Source: Dielma sp000508965 (GTDB lineage: Bacteria; Bacillota_I; Bacilli_A; Erysipelotrichales; Erysipelotrichaceae). Taken from it: a stretch of 64,000 nt of DNA. This document shows positions 8,740 to 16,595 of the stretch, one piece after another. The DNA lies in contig BAHV02000012.1 in the NCBI GenBank assembly GCA_000508965.1, positions 124,001 to 188,000 of the forward strand, written 5' to 3'. Numbering within the stretch: the first letter of the stretch is position 1; each line of letters begins with the position of its first letter. The notes beneath the pieces were generated by a model. It worked only from the letters and a program-made list of their open reading frames with translations, ran no database searches and was not told where the DNA came from. The position numbers and the translations under genes were made by a program.

Positions 8740-9944
8740 TATGGCTTATCAACAAAGTCCTTCAGCCGTTTGCTGCGTGTCGGATGCTTCAGTTTACGTA
8801 ATGCCTTCGCTTCAATCTGACGGATACGCTCACGGGTAACATTAAATTCCTTACCCACTTCTTCAAGCGTCCGGGTACGGCCGTCATATAATCCAAAGCG
8901 CAGACGCAGCACTTTTTCCTCACGCTCCGTCAGGCCCTGCAGAACCATATTGATTTCATCCTTAAGCAGCTGATTATTTGCATATTCATCCGGTGACATT
9001 GCTTCTTTATCTTCAATGAAATCGCCCAGATGTGAATCATCTTCTTCACCGATCGGGGTTTCAAGTGAAACGGGTTCAAGAGCGATCTTTTGAATCTCAC
9101 GAACCTTTTCAGGTGAAATACCTTCCATCTTTTCAGCAATTTCTTCAGCCGTAGGATCACGGCCTAAATCCTGAACCAGTTGGCGCTGAATCCGTGTCAG
9201 CTTATTGATTGTTTCAACCATATGAACCGGAATACGGATCGTTCTGGCCTGATCAGCGATTGCACGGGTGATGGCCTGACGAATCCACCAAGTTGCATAT
9301 GTAGAAAACTTAAATCCCTTGGTATAGTCAAACTTTTCGACAGCTTTTACAAGACCCATGTTGCCTTCTTGAATCAGATCCAAGAAAAGCATACCGCGGC
9401 CAACATATTTCTTTGCGATCGATACGACCAAACGCAGATTGGCAGCAATTAAAATGCGTTTTGCTTCTTCATCACCGTTTTGAATCCGTCGGGCAATCTC
9501 CGGCTCATCCTCAGGATTCAGCAGTTCAACACGGCCGATTTCCTTCAGATACATCTTAACCGGATCATTGATCTTCGTATGTGAAGAGTTTGCGAAAGAC
9601 TGTTCCAAAGACTCAATATCACTTGCCAGATTTTCTTCATCAGTAAAATCATCAACTTCATCATCAGCATCAAAATCCATGCTGTCATCATCCAATGCAA
9701 GGTCAGCGTCAGTAATATTCAAATCCTCATCATCTGTAATGACGATTTTATTCTGATTAAACCAGTCAAATAATTCATCACTGTCCTGATCACTCAGATC
9801 CAAATGCTCAATAGCATCTGCTACATCCTTCTGATACAGGATTTTATTTATTTTATAAGATTCCAGAAGTTCCTGCTTAATATCATCTAACGTTTTTAAT
9901 TCTTCAAGCGATTTAACTTCTGCGGCAGTTTGTTTTTTAGCCAT
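8739..9944 (-). CDS. rpoD: RNA polymerase primary sigma factor (sigma-A)
   Basis: A 401-residue group 1 sigma factor. A sigma 1.1 domain (about 10-75) is followed by a very acidic linker (about 78-112), then region 1.2 (INDPVKMYLKEIGRVELL), regions 2.1-2.4 with the near-invariant LIQEGNMGLVKAVEKFDY and FSTYATWWIRQAITRAI, region 3, and region 4.2 helix-turn-helix VTRERIRQIEAKALRKLKHP. Region 2.4 and 4.2 sequences predict recognition of TATAAT and TTGACA, in agreement with promoters seen in the window. It is the third gene of glyQS-dnaG-rpoD-trmK, the classic macromolecular-synthesis operon. Confidence 0.98.
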   Translation of the reverse strand: MAKKQTAAEVKSLEELKTLDDIKQELLESYKINKILYQKDVADAIEHLDLSDQDSDELFDWFNQNKIVITDDEDLNITDADLALDDDSMDFDADDEVDDFTDEENLASDIESLEQSFANSSHTKINDPVKMYLKEIGRVELLNPEDEPEIARRIQNGDEEAKRILIAANLRLVVSIAKKYVGRGMLFLDLIQEGNMGLVKAVEKFDYTKGFKFSTYATWWIRQAITRAIADQARTIRIPVHMVETINKLTRIQRQLVQDLGRDPTAEEIAEKMEGISPEKVREIQKIALEPVSLETPIGEEDDSHLGDFIEDKEAMSPDEYANNQLLKDEINMVLQGLTEREEKVLRLRFGLYDGRTRTLEEVGKEFNVTRERIRQIEAKALRKLKHPTRSKRLKDFVDKP

Positions 9945-9965
9945 GGTATTGCGCCTCCTGTTTTA

Positions 9966-11717
9966 CTATCGTTGTTTAAGCAATTCACTGCGCTGTCTTT
10001 TTAACTGTATGATTTCATCACCTATTTTAGCCTTTTCAAGCGGATCACTGATTTTAAGTGACTGTTCGCTCAGCTTTTTCATCTTATCTTCTAAGCATGC
10101 CGCCTGAATCTTTAAACATGAGTGTAAGAATACATCTTCATTATAATCCGGCAAAGCCAGTTCCCATTCGCTCAATTCAATCAGTAAAGACTTGACAGCC
10201 TCTTCTTTAATACTGTTATAAAAATCAGCGATTTCAATTTCATCATGTGTCCGATAGTAATCAATAATATAGATTGCAAGCTTGTTGCAATTTTCATCAA
10301 TTAAAAATCCCAGCTTATCTTTGAATGCATTATTTGCCTGCAGACTTACCAGCATCTGTGAGAGTATCTCATATTCAGCACGCAGACTGCCATTCTTTGG
10401 CTGCCGCAAACCGATCGAAGGAGTAACTAAAACCTTTTTCTTCTCCTTCACCTCAGCTTCACTCATATCAAACTGGGTAAGCTCAAACAATTTCGCAAGA
10501 TAATTCTTACGTTCAAAACGCTCGGTGCAGGCATTGATTTCTCGGCCTAATTCAACCGCGAATTCTTTTCGCTGCGAATAATTTTCAAGATTGTACTTTT
10601 GCTGCAGATAGCGGAACAAAAAATCGATCCACGATATCGTTTTCTCTGCCATATGAAGCAGCTCATCCTTGCCATACCCATCGATGATCTCATCCGGATC
10701 AAGGCCCAGCTGATTATCAACAACTTCAAAATGAAGTCCGATTTCCCGTGCCAGCTTGCCAAATTTATAAGTGGCATTGATACCGGCCCGATCGCCGTCA
10801 TAGCAGATCACGCACTTAGCATGGAGATTCTTAAGCAGCATCAGCTGATCGCGGGTACAAGCAGTCCCCAGCGTAGCGACACAATCATGAATACCCACTT
10901 TCTCAAAAGCGATAACATCCATCGCTCCCTCTACAATCAATATGCGGCCAGTCGATTTTGCCTCAACCTTGGCACGGTGATAGTTAAAGATGAGCGACCC
11001 TTTTTTAAAAGCCGGCGTTTCTGAGGTATTGATATATTTTGCCTCATCATTTTCATCGACGCGGCGGGCGGTAAACCCGACCGGATTCCCATTGCGGTCA
11101 TGAATCGGAATCAGAATACGATTGGCAAATACATCATGCATTCCACTTGGACTTATCCGCACCACATTGCTCTCAACAAGCTGTGCATCCGTAAATTTTT
11201 TGGCATTCATATACGCGTAAAGCGCATCTCCCTTAGGATTATAGCCAATTTCAAATTTTCGGATACATTCTTCATTGATGCCGCGCTGAAGCAAATAAGC
11301 CTTCACTTCAGCAGCCTGGGGCGTTGCCAAGGTATAATTCGTATATTCGATCACAGATCGGCAGACCTTATGGATCGACGCGATATTCGGATCGAGTGTT
11401 TCATTGACCAGCATCCGGTCGGCTTCTTCAACTTCTACACCAGCATAATCAGCAACCTTCAGCACCGCTTCAACAAAAGAGATGTGTTCAAAGTTTTGAA
11501 CAAAAGTAAAGACATTGCCGCCGGCATTGCAGACAAAGCATTTATAAATCTGCTTATCCGTAGAAATTGACATTGATGGATTGTGATCATCATGAAAAGG
11601 ACAAGTGCAGACAAAACCGCGGGCTTTCCTTGTCAATGGCACATAACGCGATATCACATCGGCAATATCGGCGCGTGAGCGAATTTCATTAATTTTTTCC
11701 TCACTGAGTCTGGCCAA
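9966..11717 (-). CDS. dnaG: DNA primase
   Basis: DnaG makes RNA primers at the replication fork. The 583-residue protein starts with a CHC2 zinc-binding domain (CPFHDDHNPS ... YKCFVCNAGG, about residues 40-64), followed by the catalytic core and a TOPRIM domain with RILIVEGAMDVIAF (about 258-271) and the metal-binding CYDGDRAG (DxD) motif. The C-terminal ~150 residues are the divergent DnaB-helicase-interacting region. It lies 13 bases after the glyQS stop and 21 bases before rpoD, so it is cotranscribed with both. The length is normal. Confidence 0.97.
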   Translation of the reverse strand: MARLSEEKINEIRSRADIADVISRYVPLTRKARGFVCTCPFHDDHNPSMSISTDKQIYKCFVCNAGGNVFTFVQNFEHISFVEAVLKVADYAGVEVEEADRMLVNETLDPNIASIHKVCRSVIEYTNYTLATPQAAEVKAYLLQRGINEECIRKFEIGYNPKGDALYAYMNAKKFTDAQLVESNVVRISPSGMHDVFANRILIPIHDRNGNPVGFTARRVDENDEAKYINTSETPAFKKGSLIFNYHRAKVEAKSTGRILIVEGAMDVIAFEKVGIHDCVATLGTACTRDQLMLLKNLHAKCVICYDGDRAGINATYKFGKLAREIGLHFEVVDNQLGLDPDEIIDGYGKDELLHMAEKTISWIDFLFRYLQQKYNLENYSQRKEFAVELGREINACTERFERKNYLAKLFELTQFDMSEAEVKEKKKVLVTPSIGLRQPKNGSLRAEYEILSQMLVSLQANNAFKDKLGFLIDENCNKLAIYIIDYYRTHDEIEIADFYNSIKEEAVKSLLIELSEWELALPDYNEDVFLHSCLKIQAACLEDKMKKLSEQSLKISDPLEKAKIGDEIIQLKRQRSELLKQR

Positions 11718-11730
11718 TTTATCACCTCAA

Positions 11731-13113
11731 TTAAAACTTTATTTTCTCGGCAATCCAACGATTTAAGTCACTGATAGCAACCCGGCTCTGCTCCATCGTA
11801 TCACGTTCACGAATCGTAACACAGCCATCATCCTTGGTATCAAAGTCAACCGTAATGCAGAACGGCGTACCGATCGCATCCTGACGGCGATAACGTTTGC
11901 CGATACTGCCCGCTTCATCATATTCGCAATTATAATCACATGCAAGCTGTGCGAACACTGCCTCGGCTTCCTTGCTTAACTGCTTTGACAGCGGCATTAC
12001 ACAAGCCTTGAATGGAGCCAATGCCGGATGCAGACGTAAAACGATACGCGTATCCTTTTCACTCAGCACCTCTTCATCATAAGCGTCACAAAGGAAAGCA
12101 AGCATCAGCCGTTCACAGCCAACCGATGGTTCGATACAATATGCGAGATATTTTTCATTGGTCGCCGGATCAAGATATTCAAGACTTTTCTTACTGGTCT
12201 CTTGATGCTGACGCAGGTCATAATCCGTACGGTCAGCAATTCCCCAGATTTCTCCCCAGCCGATCTGTGAACCAAAATTATATTCGATATCACATGTACC
12301 TTTGGAATAGAAAGCCAGTTCTTTCGCATCATGATCACGGAAACGCAGATTTTCAGCTTTAATGCCTAAATTCGTTAAGAAATTCATGCAGGCATTTTTA
12401 TAAAATTCATACCATTCCAAATCGGTACCCGGCTGACAGAAGAATTCAAGCTCCATCTGTTCAAATTCACGAGTACGGAAAATAAAGTTACCCGGAGTAA
12501 TTTCATTACGGAATGATTTACCGATCTGTCCGATACCGAACGGCAGCTTTTTACGCATTGTACGCTGTACATTTTTAAAATTGACAAACATCCCCTGAGC
12601 AGTTTCCGGACGCAGATAAATCGCGTTCTTCGCATCTTCGACAACTCCCTGGAATGTTTTGAACATCAAGTTAAACTGACGGATATCCGTAAAATCATGG
12701 CTGCCGCAATTGGGACAGGCAATCTTATGTTCCTTGATGTAGGCCATCATTTCCTCATTGCTCCAGCCACCTGGATTTACAGTACCCTTTGATTCATCTT
12801 CGATCAGCTTGTCGGCACGATGTCTTGTCTTGCAGTTGCGGCAGTCCATCAATGGATCTGAAAATCCGCCTACATGACCGGAGGCAACCCATACCTGCGG
12901 GTTCATTAAAATCGCTGATTGGATACCTACATTGTAAGGACTCTCCTGGATAAATTTCTTCCACCAGGCACGTTTGATATTGTCCTTGTATTCAACGCCT
13001 AAAGGACCAAAATCCCATGTGTTTGATAAGCCGCCGTATATTTCAGAACCCTGAAATACAAAACCGCTGTTTTTCATATGGGAAACGATCGTTTCAAACT
13101 TCTTATCATTCAT
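11731..13113 (-). CDS. glyQS: Glycyl-tRNA synthetase, single-chain dimeric (alpha2) type
   Basis: This class II enzyme charges tRNA-Gly. The 460-residue protein is the eukaryote/archaea-like homodimeric form, not the two-subunit GlyQ+GlyS form of Bacillus. Visible features: start SGFVFQGSEIYGGLSNTWDFGPLG, a Zn-type CRNCKTRHRADKL ... CPNCGSHDF insertion, motif 2 FRTREFEQMELEFF, motif 3 GCERLMLAFL and a C-terminal anticodon-binding domain (from about 355). Some databases name it glyS. It heads the operon with dnaG. Upstream are a strong promoter and a hairpin with a T tract, but no T-box. Confidence 0.96.
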   Translation of the reverse strand: MNDKKFETIVSHMKNSGFVFQGSEIYGGLSNTWDFGPLGVEYKDNIKRAWWKKFIQESPYNVGIQSAILMNPQVWVASGHVGGFSDPLMDCRNCKTRHRADKLIEDESKGTVNPGGWSNEEMMAYIKEHKIACPNCGSHDFTDIRQFNLMFKTFQGVVEDAKNAIYLRPETAQGMFVNFKNVQRTMRKKLPFGIGQIGKSFRNEITPGNFIFRTREFEQMELEFFCQPGTDLEWYEFYKNACMNFLTNLGIKAENLRFRDHDAKELAFYSKGTCDIEYNFGSQIGWGEIWGIADRTDYDLRQHQETSKKSLEYLDPATNEKYLAYCIEPSVGCERLMLAFLCDAYDEEVLSEKDTRIVLRLHPALAPFKACVMPLSKQLSKEAEAVFAQLACDYNCEYDEAGSIGKRYRRQDAIGTPFCITVDFDTKDDGCVTIRERDTMEQSRVAISDLNRWIAEKIKF

Positions 13114-13130
13114 CTGCTTTTTCCCCTTTC

Positions 13131-13160
13131 AAGAAAAACTAACCATGACAAAGCATGGTT
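13131..13160 (-). terminator. Attenuator-like hairpin in the glyQS leader
   Basis: On the minus strand AACCATG (13160-13154), a 6-base loop and CATGGTT (13147-13141) are followed by AGTTTTTC. It lies downstream of the glyQS promoter and upstream of its ribosome-binding site AAGGGG. The segment ATGGTTAATT at the start of the leader (13198-13189) is complementary to AATAAACCAT (13164-13155), which would break this hairpin. It could also simply end recO readthrough. Confidence 0.5.
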
Positions 13161-13204
13161 TATTAAGAATATATCCTCGTTAATATTACAATTAACCATA
13201 GTAT

Positions 13205-13234
13205 TTTATACCATATTTCAAGCCCGATTGTCAA
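13205..13234 (-). promoter_or_regulatory. Sigma-A-type promoter of glyQS-dnaG-rpoD-trmK
   Basis: On the minus strand a perfect TTGACA (13234-13229), 18 bases, then TATAAA(AT) (13210-13205). It overlaps the end of recO. The predicted leader is about 85 bases. Confidence 0.75.
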
Positions 13235-13235
13235 C

Positions 13236-13952
13236 TTAATTCAAGCCCTCAACAATTCGCAGAAATGCCGCGCTCTGTAAATTTATACCGCTGTAATTCT
13301 GAAACAGCTGAAGATATACATCTACTGTTGGATACGTCCAATTGCCGGCTGTCAGCAACACCTGCGCATGCTTCAGTTCTGCTTTGCACGCCAAGCGCAG
13401 CAGTCTTAGCTGTTCTGCACTTAAACGCAGATCACTGCTATGCTGACAGCGCTGGCAAACAAAACTGCCGTCATTGACTGAAAAAGCGGCAATCTGCTGT
13501 TTTGAACCGCAGCGGCAGCAGCTGTCGACATTGGGTTCAATACCGATTTCATGGGCGATCAAAGCTAAAAAAAGAGTCAGGATACAATAAGGCTGCTTCG
13601 AAGTTTCCAATAAATCCAAGCAAGTAAGCAGTTCCTCATAGCTGAACATCATTTCTTCCAAGCGGTCCATCAATTCCATCATCAACTGCGCAATGCCCTG
13701 TTTCAGAAGATCTTCGCGCAGACCGCGATAGCTTTTTATTAACTCAGCATTCTTCAGCGTGCTGCCTTTCTCAAGCAGATTAAATCGGCTTAAGGTAAAC
13801 AGCTGACAGCAATGAGCGTTTTTACTGCTGATTTTATTAATGCCGCGGGCCAGAACACTCCGCTTCCCCGCAGCAGTCAGCACACTCAGCATCGCATCAT
13901 AATCACGGTAATCAACTTTTTTTAGTACGATTCCTTCAAAACTGTTATTCAT
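13236..13952 (-). CDS. recO: DNA repair protein RecO
   Basis: RecO helps load RecA on SSB-coated single-stranded DNA in the RecFOR pathway. The 238-residue protein has an N-terminal OB fold (EGIVLKKVDYRDYDAMLSVL, residues about 5-24) and a zinc-binding module with two CxxC pairs (CCRCGS ... CQRCQ, about residues 150-172). The start is taken as MNNSFEGIV, the usual RecO beginning, with GGATGAGG upstream; this overlaps the era stop by 8 bases. ATG at 13955 or 13961 is equally possible. It is the last gene of the ybeY operon. Confidence 0.92.
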   Translation of the reverse strand: MNNSFEGIVLKKVDYRDYDAMLSVLTAAGKRSVLARGINKISSKNAHCCQLFTLSRFNLLEKGSTLKNAELIKSYRGLREDLLKQGIAQLMMELMDRLEEMMFSYEELLTCLDLLETSKQPYCILTLFLALIAHEIGIEPNVDSCCRCGSKQQIAAFSVNDGSFVCQRCQHSSDLRLSAEQLRLLRLACKAELKHAQVLLTAGNWTYPTVDVYLQLFQNYSGINLQSAAFLRIVEGLN

Positions 13953-14841
13953 CATCCTCATCCATTTCACGGATACCGAATTGCTGAAGCTTGCTTGCGC
14001 GGTTACGCCAGTCCTTCTCAACGCGGACATAAAGTTCCAGATAAACCTTCTTGCCTAAAATCAGCTCAAGATCACGCCGTGAATCAATGCCGATAGTCTT
14101 GATCATACTGCCCTGCTTGCCGATCAAAATACCCTTTTGAGAAGGCCGCTCCACAATGATCAAAGCATTGATCACCACCGAGCTTTTCTTATTTACTTTC
14201 TTTTCAAGCACCACTGCCACTGAATGCGGAATTTCTTCTTCCGTCTTATAAAGCACCTTTTCCCGAATCAGCTCGGTAATCATAAAATCTTCATCATGAT
14301 CACAGATCATATCATCAGGGAAATACTTAGGGCCTTCACTGAGATAGTTTTTACTGACTTCAAGCAGCTCATGTATATTGTCATGCTTTAACGCAGAAAC
14401 GGGAAAAATTTCCTTGCAGTCCAGTCTTCCCTGCCATTCAACAAGCAGCTTCATTAACGCTTCCCTGCTTAATAAGTCCACCTTATTCAGAATCAGAAAA
14501 ATCGGCAGCTGTTTTTCTTTCAGATTATTTAATACAAATTCCTCACCGCTGCCAAAGGGCACCGATGCATCAACCATATAATAAACAAGATCCACACCCG
14601 CCAACGATGAGAACGCGCTCTTATTCAAAGTCCGCCCCAATTCATGGTGCGGCTTATGAATCCCCGGTGTATCAATAAATACCATTTGAGCATCTTCAGT
14701 AGTTAAAATACCCTGAATGTTGTTGCGGGTCGTCTGCGGCTTGGGCGATATAATGGCCAGTTTTTGATTCATAATCGCATTCAGCAAGGTCGACTTACCG
14801 GCATTGGGCCGGCCCACAATCGCAATAAATCCAGATTTCAT
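13945..14841 (-). CDS. era: GTPase Era
   Basis: Era is an essential GTPase that binds the 3' end of 16S rRNA during 30S assembly. The 298-residue protein has G1 GRPNAGKST (about 9-17), G2 TTRNNIQG, G3 DTPGIHKPH, G4 NKVD and G5 VSAL, followed by the KH domain with IGKQGSMIKTIG. The start at ATG 14841 gives the canonical MKSGFIAIVG beginning. It directly follows cdd (1 base between) and precedes recO, the conserved Bacillota order. Confidence 0.97.
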   Translation of the reverse strand: MKSGFIAIVGRPNAGKSTLLNAIMNQKLAIISPKPQTTRNNIQGILTTEDAQMVFIDTPGIHKPHHELGRTLNKSAFSSLAGVDLVYYMVDASVPFGSGEEFVLNNLKEKQLPIFLILNKVDLLSREALMKLLVEWQGRLDCKEIFPVSALKHDNIHELLEVSKNYLSEGPKYFPDDMICDHDEDFMITELIREKVLYKTEEEIPHSVAVVLEKKVNKKSSVVINALIIVERPSQKGILIGKQGSMIKTIGIDSRRDLELILGKKVYLELYVRVEKDWRNRASKLQQFGIREMDEDDE

Positions 14842-14842
14842 C

Positions 14843-15238
14843 CTAGAGATCCTCGTTAGTAAACGCCATCGGCAGCAATTCTCTGATTGAAGTCGTTGTC
14901 TCTGCCCCGCGGTTTGCCAGATAGATTGGTGTATCAAAACCAATCAATTCACACAATACCTGACGGCATGCCCCGCACGGCGCCGCGATGGTTTTACCTT
15001 CACTGACAATGGCCAGCGCTTCGATATCTTCCTTCCTTACGCCGTTGGAATAAGCCGAGAAAATCGCGCTGCGCTCTGCACAGTTAGCCAGTCCATAAGA
15101 CGCATTTTCAATATTTGCGCCATAGAAAGTACGGCCATCCTTGCATAATACACAGGCTCCCACACGGTAATGGGAATAAGGCACATATGCATTCTCCATC
15201 GCCTTAAATGCCAGATTCACTAATTCATTCTTATTCAT
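14843..15238 (-). CDS. cdd: Cytidine deaminase
   Basis: Cdd deaminates cytidine and deoxycytidine to uridine and deoxyuridine in pyrimidine salvage. The 131-residue homotetrameric type is recognised by NIENASYGLANCAERSA (zinc Cys with catalytic Glu) and PCGACRQVL (second zinc pair). SHYRVGACVLC near residue 22 is the usual N-terminal motif. It overlaps dgkA by 4 bases (ATGA). The pdp, udk, deoC and thyA genes elsewhere in the window act on the same nucleosides. Confidence 0.96.
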   Translation of the reverse strand: MNKNELVNLAFKAMENAYVPYSHYRVGACVLCKDGRTFYGANIENASYGLANCAERSAIFSAYSNGVRKEDIEALAIVSEGKTIAAPCGACRQVLCELIGFDTPIYLANRGAETTTSIRELLPMAFTNEDL

Positions 15239-15594
15239 CGTAAAGCTCCTTTCAAAATTAACAGGCCCACCAGCAAGGCAGCCAGTGATACGACAAGCAC
15301 CGCTGCCGCACCATAATCCTTAATAATCTTAGCCAGTTCATTGTACTGGGGAGAAATCAGATCCACACATTTTTCAATCGCTGAATTAAAAAACTCAGCA
15401 GCGATCACTAAACAGATCAGCAGCAGGATAAACAGCCACTCACTTAAGGTAAAGCCGTACAGCCCGCCAAAGAGCAGCACCACTGCCCCAATCAGACACT
15501 GAAAGCCGATGCTGCGGTCATGCTTGAGACCATAAGCAATGCCGCTGAAAGCATTGGCAAACTTATTAATCAGCCGTTTTAGGTACGAGATCAT
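15235..15594 (-). CDS. dgkA: Diacylglycerol/undecaprenol kinase (DgkA family)
   Basis: A 119-residue integral membrane kinase with three predicted TM helices (about 35-50, 55-72 and 95-115) and the family motif EFFNSAIEKCVDL, in which the Glu residues bind Mg-ATP. In Gram-positive bacteria this family mostly phosphorylates undecaprenol for cell-wall recycling. Its start overlaps the 3' end of ybeY by 29 bases in another frame. The ybeY-dgkA-cdd-era order is widely conserved. Confidence 0.94.
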   Translation of the reverse strand: MISYLKRLINKFANAFSGIAYGLKHDRSIGFQCLIGAVVLLFGGLYGFTLSEWLFILLLICLVIAAEFFNSAIEKCVDLISPQYNELAKIIKDYGAAAVLVVSLAALLVGLLILKGALR

Positions 15595-16033
15595 TGAGGA
15601 TCACATCCTGTAAGGCAAACATAATTTGTTCATCCTCGCTCTGCATGTGATCATAGCCGAGAAGATGAAGCAGCCCATGGGTAAATAGAAAGCATACCTC
15701 ACGGCGGATAGAATGCCCGTATTCCTGTGCCTGATTTCTTACTGCCTCTACATTGATGAAGATATCACCCAGTTCCTCATCGATTTCTTCGCTGATCATA
15801 TAATCCTCTTCGCTGTCTTTCAGGGCAAAAGAGATCACATCGGTAGGTTTGTCAATGGAGCGATAATCCCGGTTTATTTCCTGAATGGCATCTGGTGTCA
15901 CAAAAACAACGGAGCAGCTGGACTCGTAAGCTGTCCGCAGCACCTTACTTGTTTTTTCACTGATCTTTTGAAAATCCTCAGCGTAACTCTCCCATTCACT
16001 TTCTTCTGTTTGATTGATCATATTAATTTCCAT
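15566..16033 (-). CDS. ybeY: Endoribonuclease YbeY (16S rRNA maturation)
   Basis: YbeY is a zinc-dependent RNase needed for 16S rRNA 3'-end processing and ribosome quality control. The 155-residue protein carries the hallmark zinc motif HGLLHLLGYDH (about residues 118-128), and the motif TDVISFAL. The start has AAAGGAG upstream. It heads the ybeY-dgkA-cdd-era-recO operon. In Bacillus, phoH and the yqfC-yqfD genes lie just upstream of it; here an 11-kb phosphate island separates them. Confidence 0.95.
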   Translation of the reverse strand: MEINMINQTEESEWESYAEDFQKISEKTSKVLRTAYESSCSVVFVTPDAIQEINRDYRSIDKPTDVISFALKDSEEDYMISEEIDEELGDIFINVEAVRNQAQEYGHSIRREVCFLFTHGLLHLLGYDHMQSEDEQIMFALQDVILNDLVPKTAD

Positions 16034-16066
16034 AAAATCTCCTTTATATGCTTGTTATTCCTAATA

Positions 16067-16075
16067 AGTATACCA
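16067..16075 (-). promoter_or_regulatory. Extended -10 promoter candidate of ybeY operon
   Basis: On the minus strand TGGTATACT, an extended -10 with no clear -35. The predicted leader is about 25 bases and holds the AAAGGAG site. Confidence 0.45.
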
Positions 16076-16084
16076 TAATTATTT

Positions 16085-16447
16085 TCAATTAACATAGAGA
16101 AGGATCAGCGTTTTATGCCAAATCATAAAGAAATGAAACAATGACAGCAGCGCTTCTCCCTTTAAAGGATCATAAACCCAGATTTTTCTCCCCTGCCGTT
16201 CAGCAAGCATAAAATGTCCCAGCCAGCGTGAACCGACAAATGCGATGAAACAAGTGTCAGGAATCCGCCAAGTATGATAAGCCCGTGTATCGACATGACT
16301 CAAAGCTAAACCGGCACATAAATCGTAAATGCTTAAACCGTGTTCATCAATTAATGCATCACAATAATTTATGGCCGCTGTTAGGTCAATCCCCTTTTTT
16401 TCTTGCAGTGCATATAAGATTTTGACTGCACAATCTTGCTTTTCCAT
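16085..16447 (-). CDS. Stand-alone C39-like cysteine peptidase domain protein
   Basis: This 120-residue cytoplasmic-looking protein (no signal peptide or clear TM) resembles the peptidase domain of bacteriocin-processing ABC transporters. Cys6 lies in a QDCAVKILYAL start like the C39 QxDCG motif, the catalytic His would be in GHFMLAE (about residue 78), the Asp in VYDPLKG (about 92), and the end FFMIWHKTLILLYV matches the usual FxxxWxxxxLLL. Nothing of the ABC transporter parts is present, and no substrate with a double-glycine leader is adjacent. It is divergent from the Na/Pi cotransporter gene. The family assignment rests on motif recognition; the real substrate is unknown. Confidence 0.6.
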   Translation of the reverse strand: MEKQDCAVKILYALQEKKGIDLTAAINYCDALIDEHGLSIYDLCAGLALSHVDTRAYHTWRIPDTCFIAFVGSRWLGHFMLAERQGRKIWVYDPLKGEALLSLFHFFMIWHKTLILLYVN

Positions 16448-16525
16448 AGAATCACCCCTTTATATATAAGTAAAAATTAGTTTTTATCCTATTCTTAGCC
16501 TATTAAATAAAAATTCTTAATCAAA

Positions 16526-16564
16526 TGTAAAAAAATATTTATAATTTTGTTAATTTAATGTTAA
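16526..16564. promoter_or_regulatory. PhoP-box-like repeats between the C39 peptidase and Na/Pi cotransporter genes
   Basis: TGTTAA at 16548-16553 and 16559-16564 (TTAACA on the minus strand) are exactly 11 bp apart, and TGTAAA at 16526-16531 lies two periods further. This matches the 6-bp repeats with 5-bp spacers bound by PhoP in Bacillus. A TAAAAT -10 (16562-16567) for the cotransporter overlaps the last repeat. The repeat orientation, TTAACA reading toward the peptidase gene, leaves open which gene is controlled. Confidence 0.55.
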
Positions 16565-16595
16565 AATAAGAGTGTCTATATATGGAGGATAAACT

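Noticed and set aside
13114..13236. T-box riboswitch before glyQS
   Set aside because: The space between promoter and start is only about 85 bases and no specifier loop or T-box bulge sequence is visible.
13953..14030. RecO with 26 extra N-terminal residues
   Set aside because: They lie inside era in another frame and do not match RecO; GGATGAGG supports the start at about 13952.
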